Positions 8,792 to 17,756 of a stretch of 64,000 bases of DNA are shown piece after piece. The translations under genes were made by a program, and so were the position numbers. The stretch spans positions 62,001-126,000 of the forward strand of contig RXJD01000010.1 in NCBI GenBank assembly GCA_003987775.1, in the 5' to 3' direction. The notes under the pieces are model-generated. The model saw nothing but the letters and a program-made list of their open reading frames with translations, had not been told where the DNA came from and ran no database searches. The DNA comes from Mycobacterium sp. Lineage in GTDB: Bacteria > Actinomycetota > Actinomycetes > Mycobacteriales > Mycobacteriaceae. Within the stretch, counting starts at the first letter, position 1. Each line of letters begins with the position of its first letter.

Positions 8792-9228
8792 CAGGCCGGC
8801 ACCGCCGTCCGCAGCGGTCTTTTCAGTCTCCTGCTGCTGAGCATGCGAAGCGCGAGGTTGGTGGAGGTCAGCATCGGGATCACTCCGAGAAATGTCCGCT
8901 CGGAGGGTCTGGCTCCGTGCAGATGTTCGAGGCTGCCGAAGACGTAGAAGCACCCGAGCATAAAGATCATCCCCGGGATGGCCAGGGCCATCGGCGAACT
9001 GCGGTCGGCGACGATCTGTCTGGCGTATGCCAACTCCTCGGCCGACATGGGTTCGCGTTTCCGCAGTTTTCGGATGACGGCTGTCGAGCTGCCCAGCTCT
9101 TCGCTCAGCTGAGTGGACTGCCGAACGCGCAGTCGTCTGACGTACAGCGAGGCAATGGTGGCCATCACCAGCATCAGCGCAAGGGAAATAACAGTCAGAT
9201 AGCCGAACAGACCGGGAATCACGCGCAT
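8791..9228 (-). CDS. Small membrane protein encoded between mbtA and mmpS
   Basis: The product has 145 residues. It has an N-terminal helix (about residues 8-28), a charged middle part (RRLRVRQS to EELAYARQIVADR) that is helical and probably cytoplasmic, and one or two further hydrophobic segments (MALAIPGMIFMLGCFYVFG and part of LGVIPMLTSTNLALRML). The ATG at 9228 has an extended Shine-Dalgarno (GGAGGGGAAGGGAAC), which decides the start. It is coupled to mmpS by a TGATG overlap and follows mbtA after 120 bp. Position suggests a subunit or assembly factor of the siderophore export system. I recognise no named family. Confidence 0.7.
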   Translation of the reverse strand: MRVIPGLFGYLTVISLALMLVMATIASLYVRRLRVRQSTQLSEELGSSTAVIRKLRKREPMSAEELAYARQIVADRSSPMALAIPGMIFMLGCFYVFGSLEHLHGARPSERTFLGVIPMLTSTNLALRMLSSRRLKRPLRTAVPA

Positions 9229-9348
9229 GTTCCCTTCCCCTCCGCCAGTAAACTTAGAGAACACTACCGTCTGCTATCGACGATTTCTAGAAGGTACCCC
9301 ACGGGGCCCGCTTCGCTCAACGGCGGGCGGGGTCTGAGCAGTGCAGGG

Positions 9349-10974
9349 CTATGACGGCGTGAGCCGGGCGACGATGGCCTTCTTGTCGATCTTGCCGATT
9401 GCGGTGGTGGGTAGTGCCGCGAACGCGACGAGTTGGTCCAAGCGGGCGTGGCTGGCCAGCCCGCGCCGGTCCAGATGGCTGTTCAACTCCGCCAATGTCG
9501 CCGGCGTTCCGCTGAAAACAACTGCCGCACAGATTCTTTCGCCAAGATCAGGATCGGGCAGCGGGACCGCCGCCACCGACCAGACATCGGGGTGGGTCAG
9601 CAGTTGCTCTTCGATGTCCTGCGCGCCGATGGTCTCGCCGCATCGGCAGATGACGTCTTTGATCCGGCCGGTGACCACGAGGTAGCCGTCCTGGCGCAGC
9701 CGAACCAGATCTCCGCTGCGGTAGAAGCCCTCGGGGTCGAAGCTGCGTGCGTTGTCGCGCTCGGCGCGGAAGTAGCCGTTGATCGTGTAGGGCCCGCGCA
9801 CCAGCAGTTCACCCTCGCCGCCCGTCGGCACCACTGCACCGGCCGCATCGACGATGCGCACTTCGTCGGCGGGGCTGAGCGGCCGGCCCTGGGTGTGCTC
9901 GAGGATCTCCGGCGGGTCGTCCAGCCGGGTGTAGTTCAGTAGTCCTTCTGCCATGCCGAACACCTGCTGCAGTCCCGGGCACAGCGCCTGGCGGACCTGG
10001 CGAGCGTCCTCAGGTTCCAGCTTCGACCCGCCGATCTGCAACAGCCGCAACGTCTTCGGCGTCACCGGCTCCCAATCACAGGCCTGCGCCCACAACTTGG
10101 CCAGTGCGGGAACCAGCGCGGTTACCGTGACGCGGTGGCGCTCGATGGCGGCGAAAGCGGCTTCCGGGCTGGGATCGTCACCGAAAACCACCGTCGCTCC
10201 GACGGTGATCGCGCCCAGGATGCCGGGGCAGGCCAGCGGGAAGTTGTGCGCCGCCGGCAGCACGGCCAGGTAGGTGTCGGCGCTGGTCAGTTCGCACAGT
10301 TGCGCGCTGGCGGTGGCGTTGTAGACGTAGTCGTCGTGCGTTCGGGGAATCAGCTTCGGCAGGCCGGTGGTGCCACCCGACACCAGCAGCAGCGCCGGGG
10401 ATGCGGTGTCGACCAGCGGTTCCGGCGCGCTCCGGCCGGGCCGGCCGCACAGGACCGACCACGGCAGGAATGGACCGGGGTCCCCGTCGACGACGACGTG
10501 TCGCAGTCCCGGACATGCGGCGATCAGCTGCTCCGCCAGCTGCCGGTAGTCGAATCCGGCGGTGATGTCGGTGATGACCGCTCCGACCGCCCCACTGATC
10601 CGGGCGAAGTGAGTCAGCTCCGCCAGCCGGTGGCCGGGCAGGCACATCACCGGAATGGCGCCGGCACGAAGCAATCCGAACAACGCGACGGCGAAGCGGC
10701 GGGAATTGGGTAGCTGCACCAGCACGCGGTCGCCGGGGCCAAGGGGAAGCGCGGCGAACCCGGCGGCGGCCTCATCGGCGAGTGCGTCCAGTTCGGCGTA
10801 GGTGTGGCTGCCGGTGGCATCGACCACCGCCGGCCGGTCGGGCCAGCGCGCCGCCGCTTCGCTCAGCAGCGCCCCGAGGCTGCGACCGGACCAGTAGCCG
10901 GCGGCGCGGTAGGCGGCGGACCGGTCCGGCGGAAACGGCACGAACCCGTCATGCGGACCAGAGTCAGAAGACAA
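9349..10974 (-). CDS. mbtA: Salicyl-AMP ligase, siderophore starter module
   Basis: The product has about 541 residues. It is a stand-alone aryl-adenylating enzyme with the A3 loop (LLLVSGGTTGLPKLIPRTH), the late motif GRIKDVICRCGE and the final GKIDKK lysine. It activates salicylate with ATP and loads it on the aryl carrier domain of MbtB. The likely start is TTG at 10974, which has AGGGAG 8 nt upstream. The GTG at 11031 would put the start only 5 nt from the IdeR box and leave no leader. It is transcribed leftward from that box and heads the mbtA, membrane protein, mmpS, mmpL unit. Iron repression through IdeR is expected. Confidence 0.93.
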   Translation of the reverse strand: MSSDSGPHDGFVPFPPDRSAAYRAAGYWSGRSLGALLSEAAARWPDRPAVVDATGSHTYAELDALADEAAAGFAALPLGPGDRVLVQLPNSRRFAVALFGLLRAGAIPVMCLPGHRLAELTHFARISGAVGAVITDITAGFDYRQLAEQLIAACPGLRHVVVDGDPGPFLPWSVLCGRPGRSAPEPLVDTASPALLLVSGGTTGLPKLIPRTHDDYVYNATASAQLCELTSADTYLAVLPAAHNFPLACPGILGAITVGATVVFGDDPSPEAAFAAIERHRVTVTALVPALAKLWAQACDWEPVTPKTLRLLQIGGSKLEPEDARQVRQALCPGLQQVFGMAEGLLNYTRLDDPPEILEHTQGRPLSPADEVRIVDAAGAVVPTGGEGELLVRGPYTINGYFRAERDNARSFDPEGFYRSGDLVRLRQDGYLVVTGRIKDVICRCGETIGAQDIEEQLLTHPDVWSVAAVPLPDPDLGERICAAVVFSGTPATLAELNSHLDRRGLASHARLDQLVAFAALPTTAIGKIDKKAIVARLTPS

Positions 10975-11035
10975 GTCGACAGCTCCCTTGGGGCGGGGGT
11001 GTATGGCCCGCGAATATAGGGTAGCGTACACAAAG

Positions 11036-11054
11036 TTAGGACAGGCTGAGCTAA
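11036..11054. promoter_or_regulatory. IdeR iron box between mbtA and mbtG
   Basis: TTAGGACAGGCTGAGCTAA matches 15 of 19 positions of the palindromic IdeR box TTAGGTTAGGCTAACCTAA. It lies 61 nt before the mbtA TTG start and 95 nt before the mbtG ATG, so one box could repress both divergent units when iron is plentiful. A TACCCTATATT stretch on the minus strand just downstream is a plausible -10 region for mbtA. Confidence 0.88.
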
Positions 11055-11149
11055 GCCGGGAGGTGGGGTTGTGGGCGGCGCATCATTCGCCGGCGCACTG
11101 GCAGGCGGGCGACGCCGTCACCGTGCCTCAGAGTCGCGGTGGGTGCTCG

Positions 11150-12442
11150 ATGGGTGAAACGCTCGCGATCGTCGGGGCCGGCGCAAAAGCCGTCGCCGTG
11201 GCCGCCAAAGCGGCGGTGCTGCGCGAGATGGGCGTCGAAACACCCGACATCGTCGCCCTGGAGCGCTCCGGCGTCGCGGCCAACTGGGTGGCCGGCGGTG
11301 GTTGGACCGACGGCCGGCAGCGGCTGGGAACCAGCCCCGAGAAAGACGTCGGCTTCCCGTACCGCTCGTCGCTCGTGCCGGGGCGCGACACCGAGGTCGA
11401 CGAGCGGATGATGCGCTGGAGCTGGCAGGCGTATCTGGTTGCGATCGATCAATTCGTCGGTTGGGTGGACCGCGGCCGGCCCGCTCCCACGCACGACACC
11501 TGGGCGCGGTATCTGCGTTGGGTCGCCGAGATGGTCGGCCTGAAAGTCGTTCGGGGCGAACTGATTCAGATGTCGGTGCAGGGACCGCGCTGGAATTTGC
11601 GCACCCGCGACGCGACACTGGCGGCGGATGCGGTGATGATCACCGGGCCGGGTCAGCCGCAGCGGTCCATCCTGTCGGGCGATCCGCGGATGTTGTCCAT
11701 CGCCCAGTTCTGGGAGCGGACGTCGCGACACAACCGGATCGTCGCCGAGAACGTGGCGGTGATCGGTGGTGGAGAGACCGCCGCGTCGATGCTCAATGAG
11801 CTCTTCCATCACCGTGTTTCGACGATCACGGCGATCTCACCCCAGGCCACCCTGTTCACCCGCGGTGAGGGATTCTTCGAGAACTCGCTGTTCTCCGATC
11901 CCACCCACTGGCGCAGTTTGACGCTGGCCGAACGCCGCGACTGCATAGCCCGCACCGACCGTGGCGTGTTCTCGGCCCGCGTGCAGGAATTCCTGCTCGC
12001 CGACGAGCGGATCAAGCATCTGCGCGGCCGGGTGGCGAAGGTCGTCGACCGCCACGAGCGCATCTGGATCACGCTGCAGACCGACCACTGCGGTGAAATG
12101 CAGGAAACCGTGCATGATTTCGACCTTGTCATCGACGGTTCGGGCGCCGACGCGCTCTGGTTCCTGCCGCTGCTGAGTCAGGACGCCGTCGATCTGCTGG
12201 AGCTGGAGTTGGGCGGCCCATTGACGGGCGAGCGGATCGAGGAGTCGATCGGTCCGGACCTGGCCGTGGCCGGTGTCACCCCGAGGTTGTTGCTGCCCAA
12301 TCTGTCCGGACTGAATGAAGGTCCGGGCTTCCCGAATCTCAGTTGCCTGGGGCTGCTGTCCGACCGGGTGCTCGGTGCGGGTGGCGCCGCCGCCAATTCG
12401 CCGATCGGGAGAAGTGGTGCTGGTGCATACCAGCCCGTTTGA
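11150..12442 (+). CDS. mbtG: Lysine N6-hydroxylase of mycobactin synthesis
   Basis: The product has 430 residues. It is a flavin-dependent N-hydroxylating monooxygenase of the lysine/ornithine class: FAD motif GAGAKAVAV near the N-terminus, TSPEKDVGFPYRS substrate/FAD segment, second Rossmann VAVIGGGETAASML, and the C-terminal LSCLGLLSDRVLG segment. It makes the hydroxamate groups that bind iron. The ATG at 11150 starts right before the FAD motif, as in M. tuberculosis MbtG; the longer reading would run through the IdeR box. It is divergent from mbtA and overlaps mbtH. Confidence 0.95.
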   Translation: MGETLAIVGAGAKAVAVAAKAAVLREMGVETPDIVALERSGVAANWVAGGGWTDGRQRLGTSPEKDVGFPYRSSLVPGRDTEVDERMMRWSWQAYLVAIDQFVGWVDRGRPAPTHDTWARYLRWVAEMVGLKVVRGELIQMSVQGPRWNLRTRDATLAADAVMITGPGQPQRSILSGDPRMLSIAQFWERTSRHNRIVAENVAVIGGGETAASMLNELFHHRVSTITAISPQATLFTRGEGFFENSLFSDPTHWRSLTLAERRDCIARTDRGVFSARVQEFLLADERIKHLRGRVAKVVDRHERIWITLQTDHCGEMQETVHDFDLVIDGSGADALWFLPLLSQDAVDLLELELGGPLTGERIEESIGPDLAVAGVTPRLLLPNLSGLNEGPGFPNLSCLGLLSDRVLGAGGAAANSPIGRSGAGAYQPV

Positions 12443-12632
12443 CGACGCCGCCGGGCTGTTCTCGGTGGTGGTCAATGCCGAGGATCAGCACAGCTTGTGG
12501 CCGGTCGCCGTGCGAGTTCCCGCGGGCTGGCGGGTCGTCCTCGGCGAGGCAACCCGCGCGCAGTGCCTCGACTACGTGGAACGTAACTGGGCCGACATGC
12601 GCCCGCGAAGCCTGCGTGAGGCGGTCGGCTAA
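12423..12632 (+). CDS. mbtH: MbtH-like NRPS chaperone
   Basis: The product has about 69 residues with the MbtH signature: SPFDD, then NAEDQHSLWPV, P-A-GW, and C-L-D-Y-V-E-x-N-W-x-D-MRPRSLRE. MbtH proteins bind adenylation domains and help them fold and work; here the partners would be MbtB, MbtE and MbtF. The GTG at 12423 gives the usual short N-terminus; GTG codons at 12414 and 12417 are also possible. It overlaps the end of mbtG by 20 bp. Its stop codon overlaps the stop of the opposite-strand mbtD by 4 bp. Confidence 0.93.
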   Translation: MHTSPFDDAAGLFSVVVNAEDQHSLWPVAVRVPAGWRVVLGEATRAQCLDYVERNWADMRPRSLREAVG

Positions 12633-15600
12633 GCGTCCAGCTTGGCCAGGACTTCCGCGATCGACGCCCCGCCCAGCAGGTCGGCGACCTCCAGGTCGTG
12701 ATTCAGCTCCATCTTGACGCGCCGCCGGAATTCCAGTGCCTGCAACGAGTCCAAGCCAATCGCCACCATCGGGATACCGGTGTCGATCGCCTCGACGCTG
12801 TCGGCCCCGATGGCTTGCGCCAACAGGCTCACCAACCGGTGCGACAGCCCGGACGTGATCTCCCGGTCCCGCGGGGGCGGTTCGGCCGTGCGGGGCGCGG
12901 CCGAATTCAGTTGCGACAGCAGCGAACCGCGGCCGCAGGCGTCCAGCACCGATCGTGCACGATCCAGCTCGAACGCGGCGATGATCATGTTGTCCCGCAA
13001 CCCCGTCACGTCCACCGCGAGCGCGTCGGCTGGGTGCATCGGCACCACTCCCAGGCCGGCCAGCATCGACGATCCGGATTCTTCGAGATGGACCGCCCAG
13101 TGACCCCACTGCACCGAAACGCAATTCAGCCCCTCGGCCCGCAGCTGGTGCGCCATGGCGTCGAGCATGCGATTGCCTGCCGCGTACAGAGCCAGGCCGC
13201 GCCCGCCGACCGACGCGGAGATCGAGGAGCACAGCACCACGCGGCAGTCCGCCGTGCGGGGGAATGTGTCGAGTATCCGGGCGATGCCCACCACTTTGGC
13301 CTGCAGCGCATGGTCGACCGCCGCGGCGGTGATGTCCGGTAGCTCGATGCCCGAATACTCCACCGCGGCATGGATGATCAGATCCGCAGGCGTGGCGGAG
13401 GTTGCGAGCGCCGTCACCGCCGCGGCGTCGTGGAGGTCGCATGCGGCGACCCGGATCTCGGTGCCGGTGGCCGCCCGGATGCCCTGCAATCGCTGTGTCA
13501 CAGCGGCGGTTTCGCCGCACCGGTTCAGCAGGGTGATCGCGCGGGCACCCCGGCGGGCGAGGTGGTCGCAGAATTCGAGTCCGAGCTTGCCGGTGCCGCC
13601 GACGATGAGGACGTGGCCGGGTTCGGCGGTGCCGGTCGGGTTCGCGTCTACGTCCACCACCCGCTTGGCGTAGAGGGCGCCACCGCGCAACGCGAGTTCG
13701 GATTCCTGCGCGGTATGCAGCGCGGCGAGGATCGCCACCGCGTCTGCCGGGCCGGCGGGAGCTGCGTCCGGGATATCGAGGTGGCGGAATCGGGTGCCCG
13801 GGTGTGCGGCGCCCACGCAGCGGAACCCGGCGCTGGCCCCCGCGTGTGCCGGATCGGGTGGCGGATCGCCGGCCAGCACCGTCTCGCCGCCCACGGTCAC
13901 CAGCCAGTAGTCGGTGATTCCCTCCACCGCGCCCGGCCACCATCCACGTTGGGTGAAGAAGTCCGCCACTGCGTCCACCGATCCGGCCGCGTCACGTCGC
14001 GGCGTGGCCGGAAGAAGGACGACGCAGGTATCGAGATCTGCTGCGGCGGTGCGTATCTGGTCGGCACTGAGCACCCGCGCCGTGGCCCCTACGTCACCGG
14101 CGGCGACGGTCAGCGTGGCGGCGAGGTCCGCGGCCGCCCCGGTGTGGTCGATGATGCCGATGGTTCGCGGCGGCACCAGAGAGCGCCGGGACAGCCGCAC
14201 CCACTGTTCGGCGAGCAGTCGTCGCCGATCGGGTGCCGGCGGGGTGGCAACCGGGGCGGCGACGGGCGCCCTGTGTGCTGCCGGGGACAGGCCCTGTTCG
14301 TAGGGCATCCAGAGCGTGATCTCGTTCATGGGCGTGTTGGGGAAATCGCGCAGCGGCAACGGGGGAGGGCCGTCGGACTGGATGGCGAGGCCGTCCCAGG
14401 AGTAGTTCAGGTCGTGCAGCGCACACCGGAGCACATTGCGGGTGAGCTCGTTGAGATCGGTGTCGGTGCGCGTCGACGTGCCGACTACCGTGCGCTCAGC
14501 GTCAGCGGCCGCCAGGTTCTCCTGGATCGCCAGTTGCAATGTCGGATGTTCGGCGAGTTCGACGTAGACGTCGATGTCGAACGACTGCGCGGCCGCGATC
14601 GCCTTGTCGAAGCGAACGGTGTTGCGCAGGTTCCAGAACCAGTACTGGTCGGCGGACTGGTCCGGTGCGATCGGACCGCCGAGCGTGGCGCCGACGCAGG
14701 CGATGTCGCTGTCGGTGAATGTCAGGCTGGACAGCTCGCGACGGGTACCGGCACGCAACTGTTCCTGGAGGTCGTTGATCAGACCGGTATGCGCCGGATA
14801 CTGAACGCGGATCAACCGGGCGAAGACGCCGCGGGCGGTGCAGGTGTCCACGATGCTCTGCACGGCTGCTCGGTCGCCCGAAATGCCATGCATGCCAGGT
14901 GAATTGACCACCGAGAGCTGCGCCCAGCCGGGGCAGCGGGCCAGCAGGTCCTCACACGTCTCGCGGTCGGCGGCCAGCACCGCCATCGCGTAGTCACCGG
15001 CGGTGAACTCGTCGGCGGCGCGTGCCCGCAACGCGATCACCTGGACGGCGTCGGTCAGGGTGATCAGGCCGGACACATAGGCAGCGGCGATCTCGCCCTG
15101 GCTGTGCCCGACGGTGATGGTGGGCGCGACGCCGAATGATCGCCACATCGCCGCCAGCCCCGCCATCTGGGTGAACAACGCGGGTTGGACTGTGCTCGCG
15201 TCGTCGTCTCCCGCGAACTGGTCGTCGAGCAGGTAGCTCAGCGGGGACGTTCCGGTCGCGTCGGCGAAAGCCTGTGCGCAACGCTCGACCTCGGCCCGGA
15301 ACGCCGGAATGGCCTCGTAACACCGCCTGCCCATGCCGGGCCGTTGGCTGCCTTGTCCCGGAAAGACATACGCGTAGCGGCGGGCCGTCGCGGCCGTATC
15401 GCCACGCATGACCAGGCGGTGCTCGCTGCCGTCGACGATCGAGTGCAGCGCCCCGACCAATTCGCCGCGGTCACGCACCGTCGCCAGAACGCGGTGCTTG
15501 CGGGCGATCCGGGTGCGAAAAAGCATGTCCGCGATCATGTCTGCGGTGGTCTCGGGGTGATCCCCCAGGTAGGCGAGCAGGGCGGCGGCGTCGACCGGTA

Positions 15601-15667
15601 TGAGGTCGGGCGTATCCGAGGACAGCAGCACGGGGATGGTGCCGTTCGGCAGCCGGTAGCCGCTCAC
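12629..15667 (-). CDS. mbtD: Polyketide synthase MbtD (AT-KR-ACP)
   Basis: The product has 1012 residues. It shows an acyltransferase with the nucleophile motif GHSQGE near residue 155, a ketoreductase Rossmann motif (IVGGTGKLG) near residue 685, and a C-terminal acyl carrier domain with GLDSLQALE. With MbtC (KS) it adds the beta-hydroxy acyl unit of mycobactin by extending with malonyl-type units. The start is GTG at 15667, which overlaps the mbtC stop (GTGA); earlier residues in this frame are only mbtC in another frame. Its length is close to M. tuberculosis MbtD. Confidence 0.94.
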   Translation of the reverse strand: MSGYRLPNGTIPVLLSSDTPDLIPVDAAALLAYLGDHPETTADMIADMLFRTRIARKHRVLATVRDRGELVGALHSIVDGSEHRLVMRGDTAATARRYAYVFPGQGSQRPGMGRRCYEAIPAFRAEVERCAQAFADATGTSPLSYLLDDQFAGDDDASTVQPALFTQMAGLAAMWRSFGVAPTITVGHSQGEIAAAYVSGLITLTDAVQVIALRARAADEFTAGDYAMAVLAADRETCEDLLARCPGWAQLSVVNSPGMHGISGDRAAVQSIVDTCTARGVFARLIRVQYPAHTGLINDLQEQLRAGTRRELSSLTFTDSDIACVGATLGGPIAPDQSADQYWFWNLRNTVRFDKAIAAAQSFDIDVYVELAEHPTLQLAIQENLAAADAERTVVGTSTRTDTDLNELTRNVLRCALHDLNYSWDGLAIQSDGPPPLPLRDFPNTPMNEITLWMPYEQGLSPAAHRAPVAAPVATPPAPDRRRLLAEQWVRLSRRSLVPPRTIGIIDHTGAAADLAATLTVAAGDVGATARVLSADQIRTAAADLDTCVVLLPATPRRDAAGSVDAVADFFTQRGWWPGAVEGITDYWLVTVGGETVLAGDPPPDPAHAGASAGFRCVGAAHPGTRFRHLDIPDAAPAGPADAVAILAALHTAQESELALRGGALYAKRVVDVDANPTGTAEPGHVLIVGGTGKLGLEFCDHLARRGARAITLLNRCGETAAVTQRLQGIRAATGTEIRVAACDLHDAAAVTALATSATPADLIIHAAVEYSGIELPDITAAAVDHALQAKVVGIARILDTFPRTADCRVVLCSSISASVGGRGLALYAAGNRMLDAMAHQLRAEGLNCVSVQWGHWAVHLEESGSSMLAGLGVVPMHPADALAVDVTGLRDNMIIAAFELDRARSVLDACGRGSLLSQLNSAAPRTAEPPPRDREITSGLSHRLVSLLAQAIGADSVEAIDTGIPMVAIGLDSLQALEFRRRVKMELNHDLEVADLLGGASIAEVLAKLDA

Positions 15668-16956
15668 GCGTCGCTCTCCGCGGTCATCGCGACGATCGCG
15701 TGGGCGTTGGCGCCGCCGGCCCCGAACGACGACACGGCGCCGTAGCGAACCCCGTCTGTGGGTTGCCATTCGGACAGCTTGGTGGCCAGCCGGATGCCGG
15801 TCAGGTCCCAGTCCACCTTCCTGGACGGGTTGTCCGAGAACAGCGTTGGGGGAATGAAGCCATATTGTCCGGCGAGCAGGACTTTGATCAGTCCGAGAAT
15901 TCCCGCTGCCGCTTGGGCGTGCCCGGCGTTGGACTTGATCGAGCCCAGCAGCGCCTCGGATCCGGCCGCGCCGTACGTCTTGAACAGCGCGAGCAATTCC
16001 ACCGGGTCACCGGCAAGCGTTGCGGTGCCGTGCCCTTCGATCATGCCCACGTCCGCGGGATCGATGCCGGCGGCATCCAGCGTCTTGCGCACCACCTGTT
16101 CCTGGGCGTGCACCCGGGGGACCAGGATCGGTTTGCCTTTGCCGTTGTGGTTGGTGCGGGCGGCCAGAATGCGTCCGTAGATGCGGTGGCCGAGTTGCCG
16201 GGCGCGCGATTCCCGTTCCAGCAGCAGCATTCCCGCGCCTTCACCCCAGACGGTACCGGTGGCGTCCTCGGAGTAGGCGCGGCAATGGCCGTCGTCGGAC
16301 AGCGCGTGCAGCTTGGCGAACTCGAAAAACGCTGCCGGCGAACCGAGTACGCACACGGCGCCGGCCAGCGCCCAGTCACACTCGTCCATGGCGATCGCGT
16401 TGACGGCCAGCTGCAGTGCCGTCAGCGAGGATCCGCAGGCGGAGTCGATGCACATGGACGGCCCGGTAAGGCCCAGGCCGTGCGAAATGCGGCCGGCCCC
16501 ACCGAGTTGGCCCATGCCCACGGCGCGGTGCCCGCTGTAGTCGTCGGCGACGGCGGTCCGGGTGCCGTATTCGGTCATGGACATGCCGACGTAGCATCCG
16601 CCGAACTCCCCTTCGACCGAGCCGGGGTTGATGCCGGCGTTCTCCAGCGCCCGCCACGCGACCCGCATTGCAACCCGCTGCTGCGGGTGCATCACCAGTG
16701 CCTCGCGGTGGGTGATGCCGAAGAACGGGGGGTCGAATTGTGCTGCGCCGGAGAGGAATCCACCGGAGTCGGGGACCCGGCCCCAGCCGTCCGTCCCGGA
16801 CAGCGACAGCAGATCTTCGACGGGCCAGCCGCGGTCACGCGGAAACGGGGAGAGCAACTCCCGCTGGTCGCACAGTGCCTGCCACAGGGCGGCCGGGGTG
16901 TCGATGCCACCCGGGGTCTCGACAGCCAGCCCGGCCACCACGACCGGATCGGTCAC
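15664..16956 (-). CDS. mbtC: Polyketide synthase MbtC (ketosynthase)
   Basis: The product has 430 residues and is a single beta-ketoacyl synthase domain. The active-site Cys is in DSACGSSLTALQ, and the two His are in EGHGTATLAGDP and KSNAGHAQAAAGI. It catalyses the decarboxylative condensation that supplies the polyketide unit, working with MbtD. The GTG at 16956 overlaps the mbtT stop (GTGA), and its own stop overlaps the mbtD start, so mbtT, mbtC and mbtD are tightly coupled. Confidence 0.94.
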   Translation of the reverse strand: MTDPVVVAGLAVETPGGIDTPAALWQALCDQRELLSPFPRDRGWPVEDLLSLSGTDGWGRVPDSGGFLSGAAQFDPPFFGITHREALVMHPQQRVAMRVAWRALENAGINPGSVEGEFGGCYVGMSMTEYGTRTAVADDYSGHRAVGMGQLGGAGRISHGLGLTGPSMCIDSACGSSLTALQLAVNAIAMDECDWALAGAVCVLGSPAAFFEFAKLHALSDDGHCRAYSEDATGTVWGEGAGMLLLERESRARQLGHRIYGRILAARTNHNGKGKPILVPRVHAQEQVVRKTLDAAGIDPADVGMIEGHGTATLAGDPVELLALFKTYGAAGSEALLGSIKSNAGHAQAAAGILGLIKVLLAGQYGFIPPTLFSDNPSRKVDWDLTGIRLATKLSEWQPTDGVRYGAVSSFGAGGANAHAIVAMTAESDA

Positions 16957-17711
16957 TGCGTCTGCTCCGGCTGTGCGCAGCCGGCCAGCAGTTCGGCGAC
17001 GGCCTCGACGTGATCGTTGATGAAGAAGTGCCCGCCGTCGAACATCGTCACTTCGGCACTGCCGGTGTGCTTGCCCCACCCGTAGAGATCGCCGAGCGTG
17101 ACGATGGGGTCCTGGTCACCGCCGAGCGCGTGGATGTGCGCCGAGATCGTGACGTCGTCCGAGCAGGTGTACGCATCGCAGGCGCAATAGTCGGCCTTGA
17201 TGACGGGAAGCGCCAGCCGCATCAGATCGCGGTTGCCGAAGACGGCGGAGTTGGTGCCTTCCAGCGCCGTGAGGTGGTTGAGGATCGACTCGTCGTCGGT
17301 CGGATGCGGTGGCTTGGTGACGGCGTTACCCGGTGCGACGGCAGCGGAGACATAGAGTTCTCGCACGTCGATGCCCCGGGATTCGGCGATCCGAACGAAC
17401 TCGAATGCGACCCAGCCGCCCATGCTGTGCCCGAAGGCCACCACGGGACCGCTGCCGCGGTGCTCCGACGTCACGAATTCTTCGAAGGCGCCCGCCGCGA
17501 TCTCCGGCAGCGAAGTCAGCGGCGGTTCGGCGGCGCGGTCCTGACGGCCCGGGTATTGGAAGACCAGGACGCGGAAATGCCTGCTCAGCGCCTTGGAGAA
17601 GGAGCGGTAGGCCGAGGCGCCGGCGCCGGCATGCGGGAAGATCAGCAGTGTCGGGCTCTCGGGCGAATCAGGTTGGTGAAACTGCCTGATCCAACCCAGC
17701 GTGCGCGGCAT
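16953..17711 (-). CDS. mbtT: Type II thioesterase of the siderophore assembly line
   Basis: The product has 252 residues and an alpha/beta-hydrolase fold: FPHAGAGASAY oxyanion segment, nucleophile motif GHSMGG, and the catalytic His in FDGGHFFIND near the C-terminus. Free-standing thioesterases of this type remove wrong or stalled acyl groups from carrier domains. In M. tuberculosis, as I recall, a similar domain is fused to the end of MbtB. Here MbtB lacks it, so this gene probably takes over the role. It is the first gene of mbtT-mbtC-mbtD and sits directly behind an IdeR box. Confidence 0.9.
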   Translation of the reverse strand: MPRTLGWIRQFHQPDSPESPTLLIFPHAGAGASAYRSFSKALSRHFRVLVFQYPGRQDRAAEPPLTSLPEIAAGAFEEFVTSEHRGSGPVVAFGHSMGGWVAFEFVRIAESRGIDVRELYVSAAVAPGNAVTKPPHPTDDESILNHLTALEGTNSAVFGNRDLMRLALPVIKADYCACDAYTCSDDVTISAHIHALGGDQDPIVTLGDLYGWGKHTGSAEVTMFDGGHFFINDHVEAVAELLAGCAQPEQTQ

Positions 17712-17736
17712 GCAGCTCTACCTCTCCTCTTCAAAC

Positions 17737-17755
17737 TAAGCGAAGGCTAACATAA
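17737..17755. promoter_or_regulatory. IdeR-like iron box upstream of mbtT
   Basis: TAAGCGAAGGCTAACATAA matches 14 of 19 positions of the IdeR consensus. It lies in the 45-bp gap between the mbtK stop and the mbtT start, on the promoter side of mbtT. It shares 17 identical bases with the box at 18449-18467, and the flanks are alike (CTTCAA), so one box looks like a copy of the other. Confidence 0.75.
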
Positions 17756-17756
17756 C

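Noticed and set aside
9306..9328. GCCCGC/GCGGGC hairpin between mbtA and the small membrane gene
   Set aside because: Only 6 bp with an 11-nt loop and no T run; likely chance in GC-rich DNA.
9349..11031. mbtA starting at GTG 11031
   Set aside because: This start would lie 5 nt from the IdeR box with no Shine-Dalgarno; TTG 10974 has AGGGAG at a good distance.
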